Assembly: GCF_001945445.1 (NCBI RefSeq)
Contig: NZ_MSXW01000061.1
Location: forward strand, 588,119 to 652,118
Length of the DNA stretch: 64,000 bases
Reading direction: 5' to 3'
DNA from: Pseudomonas sp. PA27(2017)
GTDB lineage: Bacteria > Pseudomonadota > Gammaproteobacteria > Pseudomonadales > Pseudomonadaceae
The position numbers and the translations under genes are program-made. The notes beneath the pieces were generated by a model that worked only from the letters and a program-made list of their open reading frames with translations, had not been told where the DNA came from and made no database searches. The first letter of the stretch is position 1. The number at the start of each line of letters is the position of its first letter. Shown here one piece after another: positions 8,687-16,135 of the stretch.

Positions 8687-10642
8687 ATGCTCGGAAAACT
8701 CACTCTCGACGCCATACCCCTGCACGAGCCCATCCTCGTCGTCACCATGATCCTGGTGGCGCTCGGCGGCCTGGGCCTGTTCGCCGCGCTGACCTACTTC
8801 AGGAAGTGGGGCTGGCTGTGGCGCGAATGGCTGACCTCGGTCGACCACAAGAAAATCGGCGTGATGTACGTGATCGTCGCCCTGATCATGCTGCTGCGCG
8901 GCTTCGCCGACGCCATCATGATGCGCACCCAGCTGGCCGTGGCCACCGGCGGCGCCGAGGGTTACCTGCCGCCCCATCACTACGACCAGATCTTCACCGC
9001 CCACGGCGTGATCATGATCTTCTTCGTCGCCACGCCCTTGGTGGTTGGGCTTATGAACATCGTCACGCCGCTGCAGATCGGCGCCCGCGACGTGGCCTTT
9101 CCGCTGCTCAACTCGCTGAGCTTCTGGCTGTTCGTCGGCGGCGTGCTGCTGACCAACATCTCGCTGTTCGTCGGCGAGTTCGCCATGACCGGTTGGGTCG
9201 CCTATCCGCCGCTGTCGGGCATCGAGTACAGCCCGGGCGTCGGCGTCGACTACTTCATCTGGAGCCTGCAGCTCTCGGGGCTCGGCACGCTGCTCACCGG
9301 GGTCAACTTCCTGGTCACCATCCTCAAGATGCGCGCGCCGGGCATGGGCCTGTTCCAGATGCCGATCTTCACCTGGACCATCCTGTGCACCAGCGTGATC
9401 ATCTGCGCGGCGTTCCCGATCCTCACCGTGGCCCTGGCGATGCTGACGCTGGACCGCTACCTGGATTTCCACCTGTTCACCAACACCGCCGGCGGCAGCC
9501 CGATGATGTACGTGAACCTGGTGTGGGCCTGGGGCCACCCCGAGGTTTACCTGTTGATACTACCGGCCTTCGGGGTGTTCTCCGAAGTCACCGCGACCTT
9601 CGCCCGCAAGCGTCTGTTCGGCTATCACTCGATGGTCTGGGCCACCGTGGCGATCACCCTGTTGTCGTTCGTGGTGTGGCTGCACCACTTCTTCACCATG
9701 GGCTCGGGGGCGAGCGTCAACGCCTTCTTCGGCATCATGACCATGATCATCGCGGTACCCACCGGGGTGAAGATCTTCACCTGGCTGTTCACCATGTACC
9801 GTGGCCGCCTGGAGTTCACCACGCCGGTGCTGTGGACCCTGGGCTTCATCATCACCTTTTCCATCGGCGGCATGACCGGTGTGCTGCTGGCGGTGCCCGG
9901 TGCGGATTTCCTGCTGCACAACAGCCTGTTCCTGGTCGCCCACTTCCATAACGTGATCATCGGCGGCGCAGTGTTCGGCTACATGGCGGGCATCACCTAC
10001 TGGTTCCCGAAAGTGTTCGGTTTCCGGCTGCACGAAGGCTGGGGCAAGGCATCGTTCTGGTTCTGGATCGTCGGTTTCTACCTGGCCTTCATGCCGCTCT
10101 ACATCCTGGGCTTCATGGGCATGACCCGGCGCCTGAACACCACCACCAATCCCGAGTGGGAACCGTACCTGTACGTGGCCGTGGTTGGCGCCGTGCTGAT
10201 CGGTTTGGGCATTCTGTGCACGCTGATCCAGATCGCCGTGTCGATCATCAAGCGCAAGGAACTGGCCGACCACACCGGCGATCCGTGGGATGCTCGCACC
10301 CTGGAATGGTCGACCTCGTCGCCACCGCCGTTCTACAACTTTGCGATCACGCCGCGTGGCGACCGCGTCGACGAATTCCACGAGCAGAAGCGCGACGGCC
10401 GCCCACCCGCACCGAGCAAATTCCGCCCCATCCATATGCCGCGCAACACCGGCATAGGCCTGATCGCCTCGGCGTTCATGACCCTGATGTGCTTCGCGCT
10501 GATCTGGCACATCTGGTGGCTGGTGGGCGTGACCTTCATCGCCAGCATCGCCTGCTTCATCGTGCGCAGCTACGACGAGGACACCGACTACTACGTGCAG
10601 CCGGAGGAGATTGCGCGGATCGAGGCGGCGGGAAGGCGCTGA
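8687..10642 (+). CDS. cyoB: Cytochrome bo3-type ubiquinol oxidase subunit I, orphan
   Basis: 651 residues with about 15 membrane helices. Residue numbering follows E. coli CyoB: His106 and His421 (low-spin heme), His419 (heme o3), His284/His333/His334 (CuB), Tyr288 crosslink, Glu286 and the K-channel region (T-G-V-K-I-F). The quinone-site residues R-G-F-A-D-A and H-H-Y-D-Q are kept. The enzyme oxidises ubiquinol and pumps protons in the inner membrane. No cyoA, cyoC, cyoD or cyoE is nearby, which is unusual. The Shine-Dalgarno before 8687 is poor. A strong terminator follows directly. Confidence 0.92.
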   Translation: MLGKLTLDAIPLHEPILVVTMILVALGGLGLFAALTYFRKWGWLWREWLTSVDHKKIGVMYVIVALIMLLRGFADAIMMRTQLAVATGGAEGYLPPHHYDQIFTAHGVIMIFFVATPLVVGLMNIVTPLQIGARDVAFPLLNSLSFWLFVGGVLLTNISLFVGEFAMTGWVAYPPLSGIEYSPGVGVDYFIWSLQLSGLGTLLTGVNFLVTILKMRAPGMGLFQMPIFTWTILCTSVIICAAFPILTVALAMLTLDRYLDFHLFTNTAGGSPMMYVNLVWAWGHPEVYLLILPAFGVFSEVTATFARKRLFGYHSMVWATVAITLLSFVVWLHHFFTMGSGASVNAFFGIMTMIIAVPTGVKIFTWLFTMYRGRLEFTTPVLWTLGFIITFSIGGMTGVLLAVPGADFLLHNSLFLVAHFHNVIIGGAVFGYMAGITYWFPKVFGFRLHEGWGKASFWFWIVGFYLAFMPLYILGFMGMTRRLNTTTNPEWEPYLYVAVVGAVLIGLGILCTLIQIAVSIIKRKELADHTGDPWDARTLEWSTSSPPPFYNFAITPRGDRVDEFHEQKRDGRPPAPSKFRPIHMPRNTGIGLIASAFMTLMCFALIWHIWWLVGVTFIASIACFIVRSYDEDTDYYVQPEEIARIEAAGRR

Positions 10643-10652
10643 CGATTGACCG

Positions 10653-10686
10653 ACACCCCTTGCCTTTTTGGTAGGGGGTGTTTTTT
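10653..10686 (+). terminator. Rho-independent terminator after cyoB
   Basis: Stem ACACCCC (10653-10659) pairs with GGGGTGT (10675-10681), followed by a run of six T. It closes the reductase-DUF934-cyoB unit. Confidence 0.9.
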
Positions 10687-10952
10687 GGGGCAAGGATGCA
10701 AGTATTGAGAATTGGAATGAAAATTCGTCGCTAATGCGATGAAGTGCTATTTACAATAAATACTCAGTTGCATAATCTCGCGCGGATTTTGCCGATGTCA
10801 TCCCGATATCGGTTCATAACCAGCGTGAGTCCAGATCGTTCCGGCATGGAATTGCCGGGTGCGTGGTGCATCCCAGGGGAGAGCGTTCGGGGCATCCGCA
10901 GGTGTTCAGGGAGAAGAGCGGTGACGCGCGACACGCTGTTGTCGGAGCCTTC
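10687..10952 (+). promoter_or_regulatory. AT-rich leader of TonB receptor gene with candidate Fur-like sites
   Basis: This 266-bp gap is AT-rich near 10700-10775. It holds gagaattggaatgaaaatt (10707-10725), which I match by eye at about 11 of 19 positions to the Fur consensus, and a perfect 6-3-6 inverted repeat TATTTA-CAA-TAAATA (10748-10762). Iron-regulated expression of the receptor is therefore plausible but unproven. No gene is seen. Confidence 0.35.
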
Positions 10953-13187
10953 ATGTCCCATAACAAAACCACTCTTCAGCTGGGTTCCGGTGCGGCGGCG
11001 CCGGGGCTGAGTATCTGTTCGCTGGCTCTCGCCGTACGCCTCGTGGCTGCTGGCGCGCTGTTCGCCGTACCTGCCGCTTATGCCCAGCAGGCCACCCAGA
11101 GCGGTGCATTGGAACTCGATGCGACCGCGATCACCGACACCGTCACGCCTGCTGACGATGCCGTGACCGAAGGCACTCAGTCCTACACCACACGTTCGGC
11201 ACGTACCGCAACGCCGTTGAACATGTCGCTGCGTGAAACCCCGCAGTCGGTCAGCGTGGTGACTCAGCAGCGCATCGAAGATCAGGATCTGCGCACCATC
11301 AACGATGTGGTCAACAACACCGTTGGTGTATCCATGAACCGATACGAGACGGATCGCGGCCAGATCAACGCCCGTGGTTTCAAGCTCAATTCGTTGATGA
11401 TTGATGGCGTACCGACCATCTGGGAGCAGCCGTGGAGTTCAGGTGAGATCTTCGGCAGCTTGGCCATGTACGACCGCGTCGAAGTGGTGCGCGGTGCCAA
11501 TGGTCTGATGACGGGCGCCGGTGATCCTTCGGCCTCTCTGAACATGGTGCGCAAGCGGGCCAGCAGTCGCGAACTGACCGGCTCGATCGAAGGCAGTGCC
11601 GGTAGTTGGGATACCTACCGTACTCTGGGCGACGTCTCCATGCCGCTCAACGAAGCGGGAACCGTGCGCGGCCGCCTGGTGGGCGAGGTCGAGGACGGTA
11701 ACAGCTGGATCGACATGAAGGGCAACAATCGTCAGACCTTCTACGCCACTATGGACATCGACCTGACGCCGGACACCACTCTCTGGTTCGGCCTCAGCCA
11801 GCAGGACAACAAGGCCAAGTCGCCAGCCTGGGGCTCGCTGCCAGTTTGGTACGCCGACGGCGGCCGCACTAACTGGAGTCGCTCCAAGTCCATTTCGGCG
11901 GACTGGAGCAAGTGGGACACCAGCACCGATACCTATTTCGCCAATCTGGAACATACCTTCGCCAATGACTGGCGCGCCAAGGTCGGCTACAGCTACAGCG
12001 AGCGCAATGCCGACTCCTATCTGCTGTATCCCAATGGTTTCCCCAACCGCAATACAGGTGCGCTAGAGGGCTCTTTTGCCGGTTACAACGGTGGTGCCTA
12101 CAAAGTTAAAACTACTCAGTACGATTACTTCGCTCAAGTCGACGGCCCGTTTCAGGCTTTTGGTCGCAGCCACGACTTGGCATTCGGCTACAGCTACAGC
12201 AAGCAGAAGTTCGACGCAGATACCCGTGGCTATATCGGGCTGGGAGCTGATTTCGATTTCAACAGCGATTTCGGCCACTCGATTCCCGAGCCGGCCTGGG
12301 GCGGCTTGACCGACAGTGACGAAAGCAAGACCACGCAGGAAGGTCTGTACGCAGCCACCCGTTTGAATGTGGCCGATGACCTGAAAGTGATCCTCGGTGC
12401 CCGCAACAGCAACTACGAGAAGGATCGTGTGGGCTCCAAACTGGAAGCCAAGAACGAGGTCACCCCGTATGCGGGCGTGGTCTACGATCTGACCGAAAAT
12501 CTCTCCGCTTATGCCAGCTACACGGAAATCTTCCTGCCTCAGTCGGAGCGCAGCCTCGGTGCGAAGCAGTTGGAGCCCATCGTGGGTGAAAGCTATGAGA
12601 CCGGTCTGAAGGCCGAGTTTCTTGGTGGCCGTCTGAATACCTCTGCAGCCATCTTCAAGATCAAACAGGACAATCTAGCGCAGAGTACAGGCGTTTATAT
12701 TCCAGGCGTAACTCCGCAAGAGTTCGGCTACGAAGGAACTGACGTGACCAGCGAAGGCTTCGAACTGGAAGTGTCCGGTGAACTGGCAGAAGGCTGGAAT
12801 GCCTCCGCGGGTTACACCCAGTTCAAGGTGCGCGATACCGACGGTCATGCTGCCAATACGCTTTACCCGACCAAGCTGCTGCGCACCTTCACCACTTACA
12901 GGCTTCCTGGTGCATTCAACAAGCTGACCGTCGGGGGTGGGGTTAACTGGCAGGATGCTACCTACACCTATGCTACCAACCCGCAGGGCGGTACCGAGAA
13001 AATCAGTCAGGATGCCTACGCTCTGGTCAATCTGATGGCGCGCTATGACATCACTGACAACCTTTCAGCTCAGCTCAACGCCAACAACCTGACCGACGAG
13101 AAGTACTTCGACATGTTCGATGCGTTTGGTGGCATTACTTACGGTGCGCCACGTAGCTTCACTGCCTCGGCGAAGTACCGCTTCTGA
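10953..13187 (+). CDS. TonB-dependent siderophore receptor
   Basis: The ATG at 10953 follows GGAG; the longer frame has no good start. 744 residues: signal peptide ending near AAYA-QQ, then a plug domain (S-L-R-E-T-P-Q-S-V-S-V-V-T, R-G-F-x-L, V-E-V-V-R-G-A-N-G-L-M-T-G), then a beta-barrel ending in Y-R-F for BAM recognition. It has no STN signalling domain, so it is a transporter rather than a transducer. It resembles FhuE/FpvA-type ferric siderophore receptors; the ligand is not predictable. Codon choice is somewhat less GC-rich than in the neighbours, compatible with horizontal exchange of receptors. Confidence 0.92.
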   Translation: MSHNKTTLQLGSGAAAPGLSICSLALAVRLVAAGALFAVPAAYAQQATQSGALELDATAITDTVTPADDAVTEGTQSYTTRSARTATPLNMSLRETPQSVSVVTQQRIEDQDLRTINDVVNNTVGVSMNRYETDRGQINARGFKLNSLMIDGVPTIWEQPWSSGEIFGSLAMYDRVEVVRGANGLMTGAGDPSASLNMVRKRASSRELTGSIEGSAGSWDTYRTLGDVSMPLNEAGTVRGRLVGEVEDGNSWIDMKGNNRQTFYATMDIDLTPDTTLWFGLSQQDNKAKSPAWGSLPVWYADGGRTNWSRSKSISADWSKWDTSTDTYFANLEHTFANDWRAKVGYSYSERNADSYLLYPNGFPNRNTGALEGSFAGYNGGAYKVKTTQYDYFAQVDGPFQAFGRSHDLAFGYSYSKQKFDADTRGYIGLGADFDFNSDFGHSIPEPAWGGLTDSDESKTTQEGLYAATRLNVADDLKVILGARNSNYEKDRVGSKLEAKNEVTPYAGVVYDLTENLSAYASYTEIFLPQSERSLGAKQLEPIVGESYETGLKAEFLGGRLNTSAAIFKIKQDNLAQSTGVYIPGVTPQEFGYEGTDVTSEGFELEVSGELAEGWNASAGYTQFKVRDTDGHAANTLYPTKLLRTFTTYRLPGAFNKLTVGGGVNWQDATYTYATNPQGGTEKISQDAYALVNLMARYDITDNLSAQLNANNLTDEKYFDMFDAFGGITYGAPRSFTASAKYRF

Positions 13188-13196
13188 CTTACCACC

Positions 13197-13222
13197 GCTG
13201 CGCGACCTGAAGGCCGCGCAGC
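13197..13222. terminator. GC-rich hairpin after TonB receptor gene
   Basis: GCTGCGCG (13197-13204) pairs with CGCGCAGC (13215-13222) across a 10-base loop, ten bases after the receptor stop codon. It is followed only by CTCTTGC, so it is a weak or factor-assisted terminator candidate between convergent genes. Confidence 0.5.
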
Positions 13223-13244
13223 CTCTTGCAATCCAACAGCCCCT

Positions 13245-14123
13245 TCACTTCAGAAATTCAAGAAGATGCCCGACCACGAAGTCGGGCGCCTCTTCGGGGA
13301 TATAGTGCCCGCACGGGGCGATCACGCCTGTCACGTTATCGGCCACCTGCCTCATCATGCTTTCCATCATGCTGCCCAGTGCCGCCTCGCCGCCCATGGC
13401 CAGTACCGGCATCTCTAGGCGCTTGCGCGCATGCACATGGTTCTGCGCCATGCTGTCGAACAGCGCCCGGTAATAGTTGGCTGCCGCTCGCCAGGCGCCT
13501 GGTGCGGAGTAACAGCGGACGTATTCGGCCAGCGCCTGGGGTTCGAGCCAGCTGCTGTTGGCGCTCTTGGCATGGAAGAGCCAACTGAGAAAAGCGTGTT
13601 CGCGGCCGCTGATCAGTGCCTCGGGCAGGTCCGCCTGGGCGAGAAAAAAGAAGTGCCAGTTCTTGCTGATGCGTTCTGGCTCGAAGGCGTACATCTGCGC
13701 TGGCGCAAGGCCGGGCACGGTGGCGTCCAGCAGGGCCATCCGGCGAACCTGCTGTGGGAACAGGCTGGTGTAGGCATAGCCGATCCATACCCCCACATCG
13801 TGGCCCACGAAATCGAAGCGCTCCCAGCCCAGGGCTTGGGTCAATTCATGCAGGCGCCTAGCCACGCTGTCGGTGTCATAGCCGCCGTAGGGTTTGTCCG
13901 AGTCGCCGAGGCCGGGCGGGTCCACGGCAACCACCGTGTAATGCTCGGCGAGCGCCAGCATGGTCTTGCGCCAGGCGTACCAGGTTTGCGGCCAGCCGGG
14001 TACCAGCAGCATCGGTGTGCCTTGGCCGCCGATCACGTAATGCAGGCGCTCGCCCGCAGCGCCTTGCATGCGGTGTTCGAAGATCGAAGCGAAGGCGGCT
14101 TCGTCATGAGTCGTGTCGTTCAT
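13245..14123 (-). CDS. Alpha/beta hydrolase, epoxide hydrolase/haloalkane dehalogenase-like
   Basis: 292 residues from the ATG at 14123, which has GAGGA at a good distance; a TTG two codons upstream is less likely. The nucleophile is Asp109 in G-H-D-V-G, where most esterases have Ser, as in epoxide hydrolases and dehalogenases. The oxyanion region is V-P-G-W-P-Q-T-W. The catalytic His is in C-G-H-Y-I-P-E-E (about His273). The D-P-P-G-L-G-D-S-D-K-P motif is typical of the group. No signal peptide, so it is cytoplasmic. It is divergent from a LysR gene, which is its probable regulator. Confidence 0.88.
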   Translation of the reverse strand: MNDTTHDEAAFASIFEHRMQGAAGERLHYVIGGQGTPMLLVPGWPQTWYAWRKTMLALAEHYTVVAVDPPGLGDSDKPYGGYDTDSVARRLHELTQALGWERFDFVGHDVGVWIGYAYTSLFPQQVRRMALLDATVPGLAPAQMYAFEPERISKNWHFFFLAQADLPEALISGREHAFLSWLFHAKSANSSWLEPQALAEYVRCYSAPGAWRAAANYYRALFDSMAQNHVHARKRLEMPVLAMGGEAALGSMMESMMRQVADNVTGVIAPCGHYIPEEAPDFVVGHLLEFLK

Positions 14124-14194
14124 CGCCAATTCCTCGTGGTGTTGTGTACCTATCCTAGGGCGCGGCGATCAACAGAAAATCGGCAGTGGCGTAA

Positions 14195-14218
14195 CATCAC
14201 TCATAACGGTGAGTGATG
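14195..14218. promoter_or_regulatory. Inverted repeat, probable LysR operator
   Basis: CATCACTCA (14195-14203) and TGAGTGATG (14210-14218) form a perfect 9-bp inverted repeat with a 6-bp centre, lying in the 109-bp gap between the divergent hydrolase and LysR genes and ending 15 bp before the LysR start codon. Position and dyad symmetry fit a LysR autoregulatory site. Confidence 0.65.
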
Positions 14219-14232
14219 AGTGGGCGATAGTG

Positions 14233-15147
14233 ATGGATCTGGATCTCAAGACGCTGGGTATCTTCGTCGAGGTGGCCGAGCGCAAGAGCTTCGTACGGGC
14301 GGCCGAGGCGCTGGGTATTACCCAGGCCGGGGTGAGCAATGCCATCAAACGCCTGGAAGCCCAGGTGGACACGGCCTTGCTGGTGCGCACTACGCGCAGC
14401 GTCAACCTGACAGTCGATGGCGAGGCGTTCTTCCATCGTTGCCGGCAGGTGCTCGCCGATCTCAACGACGCCAGGTTGGTGCTTTGCCGTGCCGGACGGC
14501 AGCCGACGGGTACTCTGCGACTCAGCCTGCCGGTGTCCTTCGGACGTAACCGGGTGGTGCCGCTGCTGGGCGAGTTTCAGGCGCGTTATCCACAAGTCGA
14601 TCTGGCTGTCTCGATCACCGATCGCTACGTCAATCTGGTGGACGAGGGCATGGATGTGGCCATTCGCTTCGGCCCTCTCGAAGACTCCAGCCTGATCGCA
14701 CGGCCGCTGCTTCAGGTGCGCCGTCGCGTGGTGGGCGCACCCGCCTATTTCGCCAGGCACGGTGTGCCCGAATCGCCTGACGACCTGACACGGCACAACT
14801 GCCTGGCGCTGACCTATCACGAAACCGGGCGCTCACGTGCCTGGGCTTTTAAGGCGGCGGATGAGCCGCGCGCTTCTCAGCCCAGAGGCTCGTTGACCTT
14901 CAACGATGGCCTGGCCCTGCATACCGCGGTGTTGGCAGGCTTCGGCCTGGGGCAGATTCACGATTATCACGTGAAGCGGGAAATAGACACCGGCCAGTTG
15001 GTGCCGGTTCTCGATGCCTGGGAGCCAGCCGCGGATGTGATTTACATCGTCTATCCGCAGTCTCGGCACCTGTCGCCGAGGGTTCGCGCTTTCGTCGATT
15101 TCATGGTCGAGGCGCTGGCCAGTGAAGGTAAGTTGTCGGGCGGCTGA
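14233..15147 (+). CDS. LysR family transcriptional regulator
   Basis: 304 residues from M-D-L-D-L-K-T-L-G; the longer frame upstream runs through the operator and is rejected. Residues 1-60 are the LysR winged helix (S-F-V-R-A-A-E-A-L-G-I-T-Q-A-G-V-S-N-A-I-K-R-L-E). Residues ~90-300 are the substrate-binding co-inducer domain of the CrgA/DsdC-like subgroup (L-R-L-S-L-P-V-S-F-G-R, L-x-x-F-x-A-R-Y-P-x-V-D-L). It probably controls the divergent hydrolase gene and itself. Confidence 0.92.
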   Translation: MDLDLKTLGIFVEVAERKSFVRAAEALGITQAGVSNAIKRLEAQVDTALLVRTTRSVNLTVDGEAFFHRCRQVLADLNDARLVLCRAGRQPTGTLRLSLPVSFGRNRVVPLLGEFQARYPQVDLAVSITDRYVNLVDEGMDVAIRFGPLEDSSLIARPLLQVRRRVVGAPAYFARHGVPESPDDLTRHNCLALTYHETGRSRAWAFKAADEPRASQPRGSLTFNDGLALHTAVLAGFGLGQIHDYHVKREIDTGQLVPVLDAWEPAADVIYIVYPQSRHLSPRVRAFVDFMVEALASEGKLSGG

Positions 15148-15237
15148 CTTGCCAGCCAGCCCGAGTGCAGTCGCGGCAGCTATGCTTGTGGCACTATTCT
15201 CTGCCGTCCCGGTGCCGCCGCGAAACCAGACCCCCAC

Positions 15238-15996
15238 GTGAAATCTTTCCGCCCTGTCCTCGCGCTGTTTTGCCTGCTGCTCGGCGCCTTCGCCCGAGCC
15301 GAGCCCTATCAGATCGTCACCGAGGAGTGGGCGCCCTACAACTATCAGCAGGGCGACCAACTGACGGGCATGGCCACGGATATCGTGCGGGCGATCATGA
15401 CCCTGACCGGCGACGGCTTCGAGATCGTGGTGGTGCCGAGCATGCGGGCCACCCATGTGCTGATGAATCGCCCCAAGACCATCATGTATTCGATGTTCCG
15501 CACGCCCGAGCGTGAGGCGCTGTACAAGTGGGTGGGGCCCATCGCCGAGGAGTCGATCTATCCCTACCAGCTGGCCGGCACGCCGCCGTTGGGCTCCCTC
15601 GAACAGTTGCGCCAGGCGCCGCAGATCACTACCCGGCATGCCGGGATCATCCCGCAGAAGCTCGAAGCCCAAGGCTTCGCTAACCTGGACAAGAATGCGA
15701 ACAGCAGCGAACAGCTCTACCGCATGCTGCTGGCCGGGCGCACGGGAATCATCGTCGGTGATACCGATGCGGGCGTGGCCTATTACAGCGCCCAGCTGGA
15801 TATCGCCCCCGGCACGCTGCGCCGGGTGCCCGTCGCGCTGTATCGCTCGGCGTTGTACATCGCCTTCAGCAAGGACAGCGACGATGCCGTGGTCGCTGCC
15901 TGGGCCGATGCGCTCGAGCAACTGCGCCTGAGCGGTGAGCTGGCGCGTATTCAGCAGCGTTACTGGCGGCCGATGACGTATGATCCTGCCCACTGA
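15238..15996 (+). CDS. Orphan periplasmic substrate-binding protein (SBP_bac_3)
   Basis: 252 residues with a GTG start; a signal peptide follows (K-S-F-R-P-V-L-A-L-F..., cleavage near ARA-EPY). It has the bacterial family 3 solute-binding fold (E-W-A-P-Y-N-Y at the ligand pocket, R-T-P-E-R-E-A-L-Y-K-W-V-G-P). No permease or ATPase gene is adjacent. It is distantly related to the tandem pair at 51363-53050, sharing the R-E-A-L-x-K-W-V-G-P-I block. It may serve a distant transporter or act as a sensing partner for the hybrid kinase gene that follows (inference). Confidence 0.85.
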   Translation: MKSFRPVLALFCLLLGAFARAEPYQIVTEEWAPYNYQQGDQLTGMATDIVRAIMTLTGDGFEIVVVPSMRATHVLMNRPKTIMYSMFRTPEREALYKWVGPIAEESIYPYQLAGTPPLGSLEQLRQAPQITTRHAGIIPQKLEAQGFANLDKNANSSEQLYRMLLAGRTGIIVGDTDAGVAYYSAQLDIAPGTLRRVPVALYRSALYIAFSKDSDDAVVAAWADALEQLRLSGELARIQQRYWRPMTYDPAH

Positions 15997-16135
15997 AGCG
16001 TGCCTGGCCAGGGGCGCTGTATCGATATAACCGGAACTGCACGCCATCCGGCGCACTCTGTATCCGCGCTGCCCGGTTGCTGGCCAAATGGCAGCGGTTT
16101 CCATCCCTGAGCGTCGTCGTTCAACTGCACTGGAT

